DNA from: Hyphomicrobiales bacterium
GTDB taxonomy: Bacteria; Pseudomonadota; Alphaproteobacteria; Rhizobiales; Rhizobiaceae
Assembly: GCA_900489925.1 (NCBI GenBank)
Contig: UEHQ01000009.1
Span: 126,598-190,597, forward strand
Length of the DNA stretch: 64,000 nt
Direction: 5' to 3'
The notes beneath the pieces are model-generated. The model was not told the origin of the DNA. It saw only the letters and a list, made by a program, of their open reading frames with translations, and did no database searches. Both the position numbers and the translations under genes were made by a program. Below, one piece after another: positions 41,778 to 51,492 of the stretch. Position 1 is the stretch's first letter. Each line of letters begins with the position of its first letter.

Positions 41778-42713
41778 ATGCGGATGCAAACAAAACCTTT
41801 CCGGATCGGCACCAGAGGCAGCCCACTGGCGCTCGCGCAGGCCAACGAGGCCCGCGACCGGCTGATGGCGGTCCATGGCCTGCCGGAAGAGATGTTCGAG
41901 ATCGTCGTTCTGTCGACGAAGGGCGACCGTATCACCGATCGGTCGCTCGCCGAAATCGGCGGCAAGGGGCTGTTCACCGAAGAACTCGAGGAAAAGCTCG
42001 CCAGCGGCGATCTCGACATTGCCGTGCATTCGACAAAGGACATGCCGACCACCCTGCCTGACGGGCTCTGTCTTTCCGCCTACCTGCCTCGCGAGGACAT
42101 TCGCGACGCCGTCGTGGGCCGCACCGCGCCGAAGCTGATCGACCTGCCGCATGGCGCAACCGTCGGCTCCTCCTCGCTGCGCCGGCAAGCACTGATCCGC
42201 CGCATGCGACCCGACATCAACGTCATCACTTTCCGCGGCCTCGTCGATACGCGCCTGAGAAAGCTGCACGAGGGTCAGGTCGACGCGACACTTCTGGCGC
42301 TGGCCGGCCTGAAGCGCCTTGGCAAGGTCGACGTCATCACCGACATCCTCGACCCCGACATTTTTCCGCCGGCCCCGGCACAAGGAGCGATCTGCATCGA
42401 AAGCCGGATCGGCGACAAGCGCATCGACGCACTGCTTGCCCCGATCAACGACACCAAGACTTTCGACACCGTATCCTGCGAACGCGCCTTCCTGGCAGCC
42501 CTCGATGGCTCCTGTCGCACGCCGATCGGCGGTTACGCGGTGTGCGAAGGCGATCAGATTCGCTTCTCCGGCCTGATCATTACGCCGGATGGCAGAAGCC
42601 AGCATGCGGTCACCATCGACGGCCACCGTCGCGACGCCGTGGCACTGGGCACGCGCGCCGGGCAAGATGTCCGCGACCGGGCCGGCGCGACCTTCTTCGA
42701 CGACTGGAGCTGA
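41778..42713 (+). CDS. hemC: Hydroxymethylbilane synthase
   Basis: A 311-residue enzyme linking four porphobilinogens. It has [12 protein letters not shown] at the N-terminus, HSTKDMPT near residue 84, [10 protein letters not shown] near 131, and C246 in D-G-S-C-R-T-P-I, which holds the dipyrromethane cofactor. A second in-frame ATG two codons later (41784) is an equally possible start. First gene of a plus-strand group running to 47551. Confidence 0.97.
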   Translation: MRMQTKPFRIGTRGSPLALAQANEARDRLMAVHGLPEEMFEIVVLSTKGDRITDRSLAEIGGKGLFTEELEEKLASGDLDIAVHSTKDMPTTLPDGLCLSAYLPREDIRDAVVGRTAPKLIDLPHGATVGSSSLRRQALIRRMRPDINVITFRGLVDTRLRKLHEGQVDATLLALAGLKRLGKVDVITDILDPDIFPPAPAQGAICIESRIGDKRIDALLAPINDTKTFDTVSCERAFLAALDGSCRTPIGGYAVCEGDQIRFSGLIITPDGRSQHAVTIDGHRRDAVALGTRAGQDVRDRAGATFFDDWS

Positions 42714-42720
42714 CGCGGTC

Positions 42721-43425
42721 ATGCGCGTGCTCGTGACCCGTCCCCTGCATTCGGGCGCGCGCACCGCCGAACGCCTTGTTGAAATGGGACACGAGCCACT
42801 GTTGCTTCCCTTGTCGCAACCGGTCCACGATGCGGCGGAAGCGCTGACGGCGCTGTCGCAAACCGATGGCGCCATCGCGGTGACCAGCGCCGAGGCAATA
42901 CGCGCCCTCAGGGAATCACGGTACGATCTCTCGCCACACCTGCATCGCGCGCTCTTTGCCGTGGGCGAGGCAACAGCCGAAGAAGCGGCAGCGGCCGGCT
43001 TCCTGTCCGTCGTGGCGTCGTCGGGCAATGGCGCCGACCTCGCGGATATGATCGCAGAACAAAGTCGTGGACCCGTGCTCTATCTCGCCGGGTTGCCGCG
43101 CGCCGAAACATTCGAAACGCGCGCCCGTCAGATCGGCCTGCACGTCGTCGTCGCCAATTGCTACCACATGGAGCCGCTGCCGGTCGCCGCCGACGCAGTT
43201 CGGGTACTTCTCGAGCGGCAGCCTGATTCGATTCTCTTCTATTCCAGACAGACGGCGGAAGCATTTTTCGCTATCGAAGCAATCCGCATGCACCCGGAAA
43301 CAATCGCCGGTATGCGGCTGCTTTGCCTGAGCGCCACCGTGACCGCAGCTGTTCCGGAATCGCTGCAGGGCAACGTCGCGGTCGCGGCAACGCCGAACGA
43401 ACCCAGCCTCCTGTCGCTCATTTGA
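42721..43425 (+). CDS. hemD: Uroporphyrinogen-III synthase
   Basis: A 234-residue HemD-type protein that closes hydroxymethylbilane with ring D inversion. Sequence conservation in this family is low; it shows the typical M-R-V-L-V-T-R-P beginning, AVTSAEAIRAL, FAVGEATAEEA and DSILFYSRQTAEAF blocks. The ATG at 42721 follows the hemC stop by 7 bases. A longer open frame starting inside hemC is not real. Confidence 0.93.
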   Translation: MRVLVTRPLHSGARTAERLVEMGHEPLLLPLSQPVHDAAEALTALSQTDGAIAVTSAEAIRALRESRYDLSPHLHRALFAVGEATAEEAAAAGFLSVVASSGNGADLADMIAEQSRGPVLYLAGLPRAETFETRARQIGLHVVVANCYHMEPLPVAADAVRVLLERQPDSILFYSRQTAEAFFAIEAIRMHPETIAGMRLLCLSATVTAAVPESLQGNVAVAATPNEPSLLSLI

Positions 43426-43514
43426 ACGCCTTCCTCGCCCAAATTTTATCTAACCTCTTTCCTTAACTGGCATCACTGACTAGTTTCGAACCATTGCAGG
43501 AATATGAGGGTCTC

Positions 43515-44711
43515 ATGGCACCAGGAAATCCGCCACGCCATTCGAAGAGCACCGACGAGCCGGTCACGATCGATCTGGATGCGCAGGAGATTGCCTCTGC
43601 CAACAACGCGGAAGATATCCCGCCGCCGCGCCAAGCCGAACCGAGTGAAACCGACGTGCCCGCTGATGCGCCGAAGGAAGAAACCGAGGCGCCACGCGAT
43701 GCTGTCGCCGAGGAACAGCCGGCGCAGCCAGTGCACCGCCGCGAAGGCGGCAACACGTCGGGGCTGATCGCTGCCGGTATTGTCGGCGGTTTGATCGCCC
43801 TCGTCGGCGCCGGTGCGATCCAATATGCCGGATTTCTGCCCGGTCCATCCGCCACCAAGGCGCCATCCGCAGACATCGCCAACCTGACGAGCGAGATCGA
43901 TGGCTTGAAGCGATCGCTCGCCAGCCTGGTCGCTGCGCCGCAGCCTGCACCGGATGGAACGCTGGAGACACGCCTGGCTGCACTGGAAGAGGCTGCAAAG
44001 ACGGCGCCATCGCAAGCCGGCGCAGACAACGCCGCAGTCGCAGCGCTGAACCAGAAGCTTGCGGATTTGACCGGCCAGATCGACCAGCTGCGCGGCGCAG
44101 TCGCACAGGCTTCGGAACAAAAGACGTCGGACAGCGCCGGCATCGAACAGCGCCTTGCCGAGGCCGAGAAGAAACTCAACGAACCGCGCCAGGATGTTGC
44201 CGTCGCCCGGGCGATCGGCGCTGCCGCGCTCAAGGCCGCGATCGATCGCGGAGGACCTTTCGTCGCCGAGCTCGATACATTCGCCAGCGTTTCCCCGGAC
44301 GATCCTGTGACGGCGGACCTCCGCAACTTTGCGCAGACCGGCGTTCCCTCGCGCGCCGAATTGATTGACCAGGTTCCCGATGTCGCGACCGCCATCGTCG
44401 ATTCCGTCAACCAGACCGATCCGAACCAGAGCTGGTCGGACCGGCTGATGTCGAGTGCCAAGTCGCTGGTCAAGGTGCGTCCGGTCGGCAATATCGAAGG
44501 GGAGAGCGTCGAGGCGATCGCAGCGCGCATGGAAGACAAGGTCAAGAACGGCGATCTGCCGGGCGCGGCCGCCGAGTGGAACGACCTGCCCGCTCAGGCC
44601 AAGCAGGCATCCGCCGCTTTCAAGCAATCACTCGAGGCACGCATTCGCGTCGAGGATCTTGTCGGCAGCGCGTTGTCCAAGGCAGTTTCCGGCGCAGGCA
44701 AGGAGGGCTGA
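43515..44711 (+). CDS. mic60: Mic60/mitofilin homologue, inner-membrane coiled-coil protein
   Basis: A 398-residue protein with a Pro/Glu/Asp-rich cytoplasmic N-terminus (about 1-75), one membrane helix (about 84-104), a periplasmic region with predicted coiled coil (about 115-210, rich in Ala, Leu, Glu, Gln) and a C-terminal mitofilin-like domain (about 220-390). This order and the place between hemCD and hemY are those of alphaproteobacterial Mic60, which bends the inner membrane in Rhodobacter. Start at 43515 because GAGGG lies 5 bases ahead; a TTG 21 bases earlier is possible. It ends 3 bases before hemY. Confidence 0.88.
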   Translation: MAPGNPPRHSKSTDEPVTIDLDAQEIASANNAEDIPPPRQAEPSETDVPADAPKEETEAPRDAVAEEQPAQPVHRREGGNTSGLIAAGIVGGLIALVGAGAIQYAGFLPGPSATKAPSADIANLTSEIDGLKRSLASLVAAPQPAPDGTLETRLAALEEAAKTAPSQAGADNAAVAALNQKLADLTGQIDQLRGAVAQASEQKTSDSAGIEQRLAEAEKKLNEPRQDVAVARAIGAAALKAAIDRGGPFVAELDTFASVSPDDPVTADLRNFAQTGVPSRAELIDQVPDVATAIVDSVNQTDPNQSWSDRLMSSAKSLVKVRPVGNIEGESVEAIAARMEDKVKNGDLPGAAAEWNDLPAQAKQASAAFKQSLEARIRVEDLVGSALSKAVSGAGKEG

Positions 44712-44714
44712 GGC

Positions 44715-46301
44715 ATGATCAGGCTTGTCGTATTCGCCCTTCTTGTACTCGTGCTCGGCTACGGTTTTTCCTGGCTGGCGGATCGCCCGGGCGACCTCTC
44801 GCTGATCTGGGAAGGGCAGCTGTACCAAACCAAGCTGATCGTCGCCGCGACAGCCATCATCGGTTTGGTGGCACTTGTCATGGTGCTGTGGTGGCTGGTC
44901 CGCGTCATCTGGACGTCGCCGCACTCGGTGACTCGCTATTTTCGCGCCCGTAAACGGGATCGCGGCTATCAGGCGCTTTCGACGGGGCTGATCGCAGCCG
45001 GCGCCGGCAATTCTCTGCTGGCACGCAAGATGGCGGCACGATCGCGCGGTCTGATCCGCGCCGACCAGGAACCGCTGATCGCTCTTCTGGAAGCACAGGC
45101 TGCCTTGATCGAAGGCAGGCACGACGAGGCTCGCGCCAAGTTCGAGGCCATGACCAACGACCCAGAGACACGCGAGCTCGGGTTGCGGGGACTTTATCTC
45201 GAGGCCAAGCGCCTGGGCGCCAACGAGGCTGCCCGCCAATATGCGGAGAAGGCGGCGGACAACGCGCCCTACCTCCCCTGGGCGGCACAGGCCACCCTCG
45301 AATACCGCAGCCAGGCGGGCCGCTGGGACGACGCGATCCGCCTGCTCGAACAGCAGAAGGCCGCCCGCGTCATCGAGAAGGGCGAAGCCGACCGGACGCG
45401 CGCCGTGTTGCTGACTGCCCGCGCGACGGAAAAACTTGAAAACGACCCTGCCGGCGCCCGCGACGACGCCCTCCACGCCTTGAAGCTGTCAGCCGATTTC
45501 GAGCCGGCGGCCATTATCGCGGCAAAGGCGCTCTTTCGCGAAGACAAGCTCCGCAAGGCGGCCTCCATTCTCGAACAGGCATGGAAGGCAGAACCGCATC
45601 CCGAGATCGGCCGGACTTACGTGCGCGCCCGCAGCGGCGATTCCGCAGCGGACCGGCTGAAGCGCGCTGAACGTCTCGAGGCCCTGCGGCCGAACAACGT
45701 CGAGTCGCTTCTCGTTGTTGCCCAGGCAGCTCTTGACGCCCAGGCCTTCGCAAAAGCCCGCGCCAAGGCGGAAGCCGCCGCCCGTATCGAGCCCCGCGAA
45801 GCAGCCTTTCTGTTGATGGCTGACATCGAAGAGGCTGAAACGGGAGACCAGGGCCGCATCCGCCACTGGCTTTCCCAGGCACTCAAGGCACCGCGCGATC
45901 CGGCCTGGGTCGCCGACGGCTTCGTCTCCGACAAGTGGCTGCCATTGTCGCCCATTTCAGGCCAACTGGACGCCTTCGTCTGGAAGGTGCCGTTCGGGCA
46001 GGTCGAGGGACCGATCGAGGATGGCGCGGCTGCATCGATCGACTATGCGCTGAAGACGCTGCCGCCCGTACGCGAAACGCGTCCGGAAAGCCCGGTCAAC
46101 GATCATCGCATCATCGAGCTTGAGCGCGCCGCCACCATCGCCGAGGCCGCGCGCCCGCCTGCGAAGCCGGCAACGCCCACCAAAGAGACAGCCACACAGG
46201 CTGCGGAGCCACGCCCATTTTTCGGCGGACGACCGGATGATCCCGGCGTGCGCGCCCCTGCGACGGAGCCGGAGCCCAAGACCCGTCTTCGCTTGTTCTA
46301 G
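44715..46301 (+). CDS. hemY: HemY-type tetratricopeptide membrane protein
   Basis: A 528-residue protein with two N-terminal membrane helices (about residues 2-22 and 40-64) and a HemY_N segment (TRYFRARKRDRGYQALSTGLIA), followed by a long TPR-like helical region in the periplasm. It is not the protoporphyrinogen oxidase also called HemY in Gram-positives. The role in haem metabolism is uncertain; linkage to hemCD is the main clue. The last 90 residues are Pro/Ala-rich and low in complexity. Confidence 0.88.
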   Translation: MIRLVVFALLVLVLGYGFSWLADRPGDLSLIWEGQLYQTKLIVAATAIIGLVALVMVLWWLVRVIWTSPHSVTRYFRARKRDRGYQALSTGLIAAGAGNSLLARKMAARSRGLIRADQEPLIALLEAQAALIEGRHDEARAKFEAMTNDPETRELGLRGLYLEAKRLGANEAARQYAEKAADNAPYLPWAAQATLEYRSQAGRWDDAIRLLEQQKAARVIEKGEADRTRAVLLTARATEKLENDPAGARDDALHALKLSADFEPAAIIAAKALFREDKLRKAASILEQAWKAEPHPEIGRTYVRARSGDSAADRLKRAERLEALRPNNVESLLVVAQAALDAQAFAKARAKAEAAARIEPREAAFLLMADIEEAETGDQGRIRHWLSQALKAPRDPAWVADGFVSDKWLPLSPISGQLDAFVWKVPFGQVEGPIEDGAAASIDYALKTLPPVRETRPESPVNDHRIIELERAATIAEAARPPAKPATPTKETATQAAEPRPFFGGRPDDPGVRAPATEPEPKTRLRLF

Positions 46302-46317
46302 ATAAAACAGGATCCGA

Positions 46318-46803
46318 ATGTTCGAACGCTTCCAGGCATTCTTTCAGAATCTCACCAGCGACAGCCCAAAAAACAGCTTTGCTCCCGACGATCCGCGTAT
46401 CGCAGTGGCCGCGCTCTGTATGCAAGTCATGGAGGCCGACGGCCAGGTCAAGGACAGCGAAAAGAAGCGGCTGCGCAAGCTTCTGAAGGACCAGTATGGT
46501 CTTGATCGCAAGCAGCTCGATGCGCTGATCGCGGCAGGTCAGGAAGCCGAAAGTTCGGCTGTCGACTACTACCGCTTCACGTCCGACCTGAAGCGCCATC
46601 TCAATACCGAGCAGCGGCTCGAGTTGATCGGCATTCTCTGGGACATCGTCTATGCGGACGGTGAACGCAGCGAGATGGAAGACGACGCCATCTGGCGCAT
46701 CGCCGAACTCCTCGGCATCTCCGCCCGCGAGCGCATCCTGAAGAGACAGGAGGCGGCAAGGCGCGTCACCGACGTCGAAGTGGTGCAGGACGATGCCGAC
46801 TGA
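46318..46803 (+). CDS. TerB-family (tellurite resistance-like) protein
   Basis: A 161-residue all-helical protein with the TerB fold: two repeated acidic motifs, V-M-E-A-D-G-Q-V near residue 37 and V-Y-A-D-G-E-R-S near residue 116, which in TerB bind divalent metal. It follows hemY by 16 bases and overlaps the next gene by 11. A true tellurite phenotype cannot be inferred; members are often part of stress or membrane-associated complexes. Confidence 0.85.
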   Translation: MFERFQAFFQNLTSDSPKNSFAPDDPRIAVAALCMQVMEADGQVKDSEKKRLRKLLKDQYGLDRKQLDALIAAGQEAESSAVDYYRFTSDLKRHLNTEQRLELIGILWDIVYADGERSEMEDDAIWRIAELLGISARERILKRQEAARRVTDVEVVQDDAD

Positions 46804-47551
46804 CCGCTTCTCGGAACACGCCGGCCGCCCCATCCTGATTGTTCTCCACCAGGAGCGATCAAGCCCCGGTCGGGTCGGACAGCTCCTCGTCGAGAAGGGC
46901 TATAGCCTGGATATCCGCCGCCCTGTCCTCGGCGACAAGCTGCCATCGACGCTCGCTGCGCACGCAGGCGCCGTCGTTTTCGGCGGCCCGATGAGCGCCA
47001 ACGATCCGGACGATTTCGTGAAAGCGGAAATCGACTGGCTGAGCGTGCCGCTCAAGGAGAAGCGGCCGCTTCTCGGGATCTGCCTCGGCGCACAGATGCT
47101 GGTCCGCCATCTCGGAGGCAAGGTGCAGCCAAGCGACGATGGTTCGACCGAGATCGGCTGGTATCCGCTGCGCGCCACCGAAAAGGGTCGCCTGCTGATG
47201 CACTGGCCGAAAATGGTCTACCATTTTCATCGCGAGGGCTTTGATCTGCCGCGCGGCGCCGATCTCCTCGCCGAGGGCGATACCTATCAGAACCAGGCTT
47301 TTCGCTATAACGGCCACGCCTGGGGCCTGCAGTTTCACGCGGAACTGACGCGGGCGATGATGCATCGCTGGGTCGTTCACGGCGCGCATCGGTTTATCCT
47401 GCCGAACGCGCAGCAGGGGCGTGAGCATCTCGAAGGCCGCATGTTGTTCGATGCACCGCTGAAAGCCTGGCTGCACGAATTCCTCGACGTTGTCTTCGAA
47501 GGCAAGGCGGCGAAGAGCGGGCTGGTCGCCGAGGCTGGCCATTCGGGTTAG
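46793..47551 (+). CDS. Class I glutamine amidotransferase (GMP synthase-like)
   Basis: A 252-residue stand-alone glutaminase-type domain. The catalytic triad is intact: C97 in L-G-I-C-L-G-A-Q, and H182 and E184 in Q-F-H-A-E. No synthetase domain is fused, so it resembles the GMP-synthase-like amidotransferases of gamma-glutamyl metabolism (for example PuuD or GuaA-N-like proteins). It overlaps the TerB gene by 11 bases and ends the hemC group. Substrate unknown. Confidence 0.88.
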   Translation: MPTDRFSEHAGRPILIVLHQERSSPGRVGQLLVEKGYSLDIRRPVLGDKLPSTLAAHAGAVVFGGPMSANDPDDFVKAEIDWLSVPLKEKRPLLGICLGAQMLVRHLGGKVQPSDDGSTEIGWYPLRATEKGRLLMHWPKMVYHFHREGFDLPRGADLLAEGDTYQNQAFRYNGHAWGLQFHAELTRAMMHRWVVHGAHRFILPNAQQGREHLEGRMLFDAPLKAWLHEFLDVVFEGKAAKSGLVAEAGHSG

Positions 47552-47676
47552 ATGCGCCCAGCGCCGCACTGTGGTAGAATTCGGTGCTTCAGAAGCTCAG
47601 AAGCAAGAACGCGTTCCGATCAACGATCCGGTCCGCGCCCCTTGGCGCCGCGACTTGGCCATCTCTGGGGAACACC

Positions 47677-48162
47677 ATGTCCAACTATGAACAGAAGCTT
47701 GCCTCGATGGGGTTGGTCCTACCCCAGCCATTGAAACTGCCCTCGAACATGGTGCTTCCGTTTCCGTGGGTGAATGTTCGTGGAGACCGCGCGTTCATTT
47801 CAGGGCATGGGCCCCAGAATAGCGACGGTTCCCCCGCCGGTCCCTTCGGCGCCGTTGGCGAGGCGGTCTCGGTAGAAGAAGCGAAGGCATCCGCGCGAAA
47901 GGTCGCGCTGTCGATGCTGGGCAGCTTGAAGCGGGAACTCGGCAGCCTGGATCGCATCAACGGCTGGTGCCGGGTTTTCGGCATGGTCAACTGCGCACCG
48001 CGCTTCGCCAATCCGCCTGCCGTCATCAACGGCTTTACCGAGTTGATCATCGAGGTCTTCGGCCACGAGGTCGGAAGTCACTCCCGCTCCGCCATCGGCG
48101 TCGCCGGCCTGCCATTGAATTTTCCAGTCGAGATCGAAGCTGAGGTGCTGATTTCGCCGTGA
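47677..48162 (+). CDS. RidA family protein
   Basis: A 161-residue RidA/YjgF-like protein of the longer subgroup. GDRAFISGHGPQNSDG near residue 34 and a C-terminal VEIEAEVLI match the family. The Arg that binds the imine carboxylate in true RidA is not at its usual place (the end reads LPLNFPVEIEAEV), so deaminase activity is doubtful. Start at the ATG at 47677, with GGGG 7-8 bases upstream; the open frame upstream has no RidA features. Its stop lies 12 bases from the converging MFS gene. Confidence 0.8.
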   Translation: MSNYEQKLASMGLVLPQPLKLPSNMVLPFPWVNVRGDRAFISGHGPQNSDGSPAGPFGAVGEAVSVEEAKASARKVALSMLGSLKRELGSLDRINGWCRVFGMVNCAPRFANPPAVINGFTELIIEVFGHEVGSHSRSAIGVAGLPLNFPVEIEAEVLISP

Positions 48163-48174
48163 CGGCGGCCTGCG

Positions 48175-49422
48175 TCAGGCGACCTCGCTGCGCGTCGGCG
48201 CATCCAGCGTATCGATCTTGCGCAGCTGCGGGAAGCTTGTCGCCCAAATCGCCGCTACCGCGAGAGTGCCGATGCCGCCGATGATAACGGCAGGCACGGC
48301 GCCGAAGATCGACGCCATGGTACCGGCGCGGAACTCGCCAAGCTCGTTCGATGCGCCAACGAAGACCATGTTGACGGCGTTGACGCGGCCACGCAATTGG
48401 TCAGGCGTCCAGAGCGCGATCAGGCTTTCTCGGACATAGACCGAAATCATGTCGGCGGCGCCCATCAAAACCAGTGCGACGATCGACAGTTCCGTATTGG
48501 TCGAAAGCCCGAAAATGACGGTGCCGATGCCGAACAGCGCCACGCCGATGAACATGTAGACGCCGGCGCGGTGCTTGAGCGGGTGAGCAGCCAGGAAAAT
48601 CGCCATGACGATCGCCCCCAGACCCGGCGCGGAGCGCAGCAGACCGAGCCCCCAAGGCCCGAGAGTAAGAATATCGCGGGCAAAGATCGGCATAAGCGCC
48701 GTGGCGCCGCCCAGCAGAACCGCGAAGAGATCGAGCGAGATCGCGCCAAGCACGACTTTCTCCGCACGAATGAAGCGAAAGCCGCCAAGGATCATGTCCC
48801 AGCTCTTGGCCTCGCCTGTCGTCTTCTGCGTCGGCTTCGGGATCATGTAGAGTAGTGCAGCGCCCAGTGCGGCAAAGACCACGGCAACGACATAGGCCGT
48901 GTGAGCATTGACGCCATAGAGCAGGCCACCGAGAACAGGACCGGTGATCGCCGCGAGTTGCCAGGACGATGAGTTCCAGGCGATCGCGTTCGACAGATCC
49001 TCCGGCGGCACGAGGTTCGGTGCCAGCGACTGCATCGCCGGCGACATGAATGCGCGCTCGATGCCGAAGATGAGCAGAACGACAAAGACCGGAACAGGCG
49101 AAAACGTCCCCGTCATGGTCATCACCAGCAGCGCCAGCGTGCAAAGCGCGCTCACCAGCGAGCATATGGAGGCGATCGCCCGGCGGTTATGTCGATCCGC
49201 AACGGAACCGGTGACTAGGATCAACACCAGCGACGGCAGGAACTGTACGAGCCCGATCAGGCCCAGATAGATCGCGCTGCGGGTCTGGTCATACATCTGC
49301 CAGCCGACGGCGACACTGACGATCTGTTGCGAAAAGGAAAGAAGAAACCGCGCAAAGAAGAACCGTGTGTACGACGGATGCCGAAACGCGGCAAACCGAT
49401 CTCCGCTGGCTGAAATGGACAT
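48175..49422 (-). CDS. MFS transporter
   Basis: A 415-residue MFS permease with about 12 membrane helices. The helix 2-3 loop motif is present as G-S-V-A-D-R-H-N-R-R near residue 72, and a related loop lies between helices 8 and 9. The pattern is closest to the EntS-like exporters, often annotated as enterobactin exporters, but no siderophore genes are nearby. Divergent from yggT. Substrate unknown. Confidence 0.87.
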   Translation of the reverse strand: MSISASGDRFAAFRHPSYTRFFFARFLLSFSQQIVSVAVGWQMYDQTRSAIYLGLIGLVQFLPSLVLILVTGSVADRHNRRAIASICSLVSALCTLALLVMTMTGTFSPVPVFVVLLIFGIERAFMSPAMQSLAPNLVPPEDLSNAIAWNSSSWQLAAITGPVLGGLLYGVNAHTAYVVAVVFAALGAALLYMIPKPTQKTTGEAKSWDMILGGFRFIRAEKVVLGAISLDLFAVLLGGATALMPIFARDILTLGPWGLGLLRSAPGLGAIVMAIFLAAHPLKHRAGVYMFIGVALFGIGTVIFGLSTNTELSIVALVLMGAADMISVYVRESLIALWTPDQLRGRVNAVNMVFVGASNELGEFRAGTMASIFGAVPAVIIGGIGTLAVAAIWATSFPQLRKIDTLDAPTRSEVA

Positions 49423-49560
49423 GAGAACTTTCCAAGGAACAGGCGGCGCGTTCGCTGCCAGCCCGCCCGTTAAACATGATTTACCATGGGTTTACACAGG
49501 GCACTTGCCCGTTTAGTCGCCAATGTCTACATGTCTGTCAACAACGAACTGGAGACTGCG

Positions 49561-49851
49561 ATGATTGCGCTCTTTCAAACCATTGATTTGGCTTTGAATC
49601 TTTATACCTGGATACTAATCGGCAGCGCCATTTTTTCCTGGCTGTACGCGTTCAACGTGATCAATTCCAGCAACCAGTTCGTCAATTCGGTCGGCATGTT
49701 CCTCTATAATGTCACCGAACCGGTGCTGCGCCCGATCCGCCGCGTGCTGCCGAACCTCGGTGGCATCGACATCTCGCCGATCATCCTGCTGCTGATCATC
49801 TTCTTCATTCGCTCGTTCATGTGGAACACCATCGTCCCGATGGTCATGTGA
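49561..49851 (+). CDS. YggT family membrane protein
   Basis: A 96-residue two-helix YggT protein: helices around 8-30 and 75-94, with the family block [26 protein letters not shown] between them. Start at 49561 ([15 protein letters not shown]), GGAG 7 bases upstream; 25 further codons in frame lack family character. Homologues are linked to osmotic stress and cell division. It overlaps the next gene by 4 bases. Confidence 0.9.
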   Translation: MIALFQTIDLALNLYTWILIGSAIFSWLYAFNVINSSNQFVNSVGMFLYNVTEPVLRPIRRVLPNLGGIDISPIILLLIIFFIRSFMWNTIVPMVM

Positions 49852-50162
49852 TCCGGCCCTATCAGGCTTTTTCAGATCACCTTCTTCTCGCCGTTCGGCT
49901 GACGCCGAATGGCGGGCGCGATCAGATCGACGGTGTCGATCTCGATACCGACGGCAGGGCGCACCTGAAAGCGCGCGTCTCGGTGCCGCCCGAGAAGGGC
50001 AAGGCCAACAAGGCGCTGACTGCGCTCATCGCCAAGCAGCTCGGCCTTGCGAGGTCCTCGATCAGCCTCGTTTCAGGCGACACCGCGCGTAAAAAAATCC
50101 TCCGGATCGATGCCGACCCGGAGGATGTAATCAAAAAGCTGGATGCCCTTACGGGCTCATGA
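49848..50162 (+). CDS. DUF167 family protein YggU
   Basis: A 104-residue DUF167 protein. [43 protein letters not shown] and [19 protein letters not shown] C-terminal blocks match the family. I favour the GTG at 49848, overlapping yggT as GTGA, over the ATG at 49821. yggT-yggU pairing is common. Function unknown. Confidence 0.87.
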   Translation: MIRPYQAFSDHLLLAVRLTPNGGRDQIDGVDLDTDGRAHLKARVSVPPEKGKANKALTALIAKQLGLARSSISLVSGDTARKKILRIDADPEDVIKKLDALTGS

Positions 50163-50164
50163 GC

Positions 50165-50181
50165 AAGGCCGATCAGGCCTT
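50165..50181 (+). terminator. Weak hairpin after yggU, overlapping the ppa 3' end
   Basis: AAGGCC-GATCA-GGCCTT followed by TTCCTT. The stem is short, so termination would be inefficient. Confidence 0.35.
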
Positions 50182-50709
50182 TTCCTTCTTGGCGCGTTCG
50201 ATCGCCTCGAGGATCAGCTGGCCGGCTTCCCTGGCGTCGCCCCAGCCGTAGATCTTCACCCACTTGCCGGGCTCCAGATCCTTGTAGTGCTCGAAGAAGT
50301 GCTCGATCTGCTTGAGCGTGATCTCGGGCATATCGGTGTAGTCCTTGACCTTGTCGTAGCGCATGGTCAGCTTCGGCGACGGAACGGCGATGATCTTTTC
50401 GTCCTTGCCGGAATTGTCTTCCATCTTCAGAACGCCGATCGGACGCACGTTGATGACACAGCCAGGAACCAGCGGACGCGTGCTGGCGATCAGGACGTCG
50501 ATCGGATCGCCGTCTTCCGACAGCGTGTGCGGCACGAAGCCGTAATTGCCAGGATAGGTCATCGGCGTGTAGAGGAAACGGTCGACGACCAGCGTGCCGG
50601 CTTCCTTGTCCATCTCGTACTTGATCGGGTGACCCCCGACCGGCACTTCAACGATGACGTTGACGTCTTCAGGTGGGTTCTTGCCAATGGAAACGGCGTC
50701 GATGCGCAT
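50173..50709 (-). CDS. ppa: Inorganic pyrophosphatase
   Basis: A 178-residue family I soluble pyrophosphatase, the usual bacterial length. Metal-binding Asp residues are in D-G-D-P-I-D-V-L near residue 66, and the substrate-binding KYEMDKEAG block lies near residue 30. It draws biosynthetic reactions forward by hydrolysing pyrophosphate. Confidence 0.97.
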   Translation of the reverse strand: MRIDAVSIGKNPPEDVNVIVEVPVGGHPIKYEMDKEAGTLVVDRFLYTPMTYPGNYGFVPHTLSEDGDPIDVLIASTRPLVPGCVINVRPIGVLKMEDNSGKDEKIIAVPSPKLTMRYDKVKDYTDMPEITLKQIEHFFEHYKDLEPGKWVKIYGWGDAREAGQLILEAIERAKKEKA

Positions 50710-50834
50710 GCGATAACTCCCGCGACGTGAATGTTCGCAGCCAGATAATCGGTTTCATGCCGCGACGCAACACGACACTTCAGCGAAGTTTAATGATAGT
50801 TTTGCAAAGCCACGCCAAAGGCGAAGCTGAGGCC

Positions 50835-51341
50835 TCAATTCCAGATGAAGCCGATCTTCTTCAACTGCTTGCGATCGAAGGTTTCCATGCCTTCGCAATA
50901 GTCGACGCCGCCATGCCCCCGGTAGAACTCGGCACCGTTTTCATTTTCCTCCAGGCACCAGACGACCAGCCCCTTGCAGCCGAGCGACTTCAGCAGCCTC
51001 TGCGCTTCGCTGAAGAGCATGTGGCCAAGGCCAATCCCCTGATATTCCGGGCGAAGATAGAGCTCGTAGATCTCGCCTTCCTGAGGCAGGGCGCGGGCGC
51101 GGTTAAGGCCGAGCGTCGCATAGCCTGCAACGGTCCCCGCGACATCGAGCACGAGCAGCGTTGCCGGACCGCGGGTCGCCTTGCGCCACCAGCTTTCACC
51201 GCGACGTTCGATCATTTGCGTCAGCGCCTTGTGCGGAATGATTCCCGCATAGGTGTGCTGCCACGCAAGCCGATGCGCTTCCGAAATAGCTCGGGAATCC
51301 TGCGGTTCAGCCCGCCGAACATCGATCGACAACGTCTTCAT
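50835..51341 (-). CDS. GNAT family N-acetyltransferase
   Basis: A 168-residue GNAT domain. The acetyl-CoA pyrophosphate-binding motif A appears as R-P-E-Y-Q-G-I-G-L-G-H near residue 97, and the C-terminal segment is GAEFYRGHGGV. The acceptor is unknown. Stands alone between ppa and typA. Confidence 0.88.
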   Translation of the reverse strand: MKTLSIDVRRAEPQDSRAISEAHRLAWQHTYAGIIPHKALTQMIERRGESWWRKATRGPATLLVLDVAGTVAGYATLGLNRARALPQEGEIYELYLRPEYQGIGLGHMLFSEAQRLLKSLGCKGLVVWCLEENENGAEFYRGHGGVDYCEGMETFDRKQLKKIGFIWN

Positions 51342-51492
51342 AACGCTTACTCTGGCCCTGCCGCCGGCAATTAACCATATGCGTCACTGCATTCCGGCCA
51401 ATTGCCCACAGACTTAACATGTGGACGATTGCTGAAATTTAACGCTTTTTTAACTATTGCGACAAGAAGGATTCGACGAACCGCACAAATAA

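Noticed and set aside
41711..42052. N-terminal extension of TsaD
   Set aside because: Ser/Arg-rich, overlaps hemC antisense, and the ATG at 41710 gives the standard TsaD start.
50165..50181. Strong terminator for yggU
   Set aside because: The stem is only 6 bp with a poor T tract, so it is kept as a weak candidate only.
51439..51456. TTTAACGCTTTTTAAC ahead of the GNAT gene end region, considered as a CtrA site
   Set aside because: The spacing is 6, and it lies upstream of neither neighbouring gene in the right orientation with confidence.
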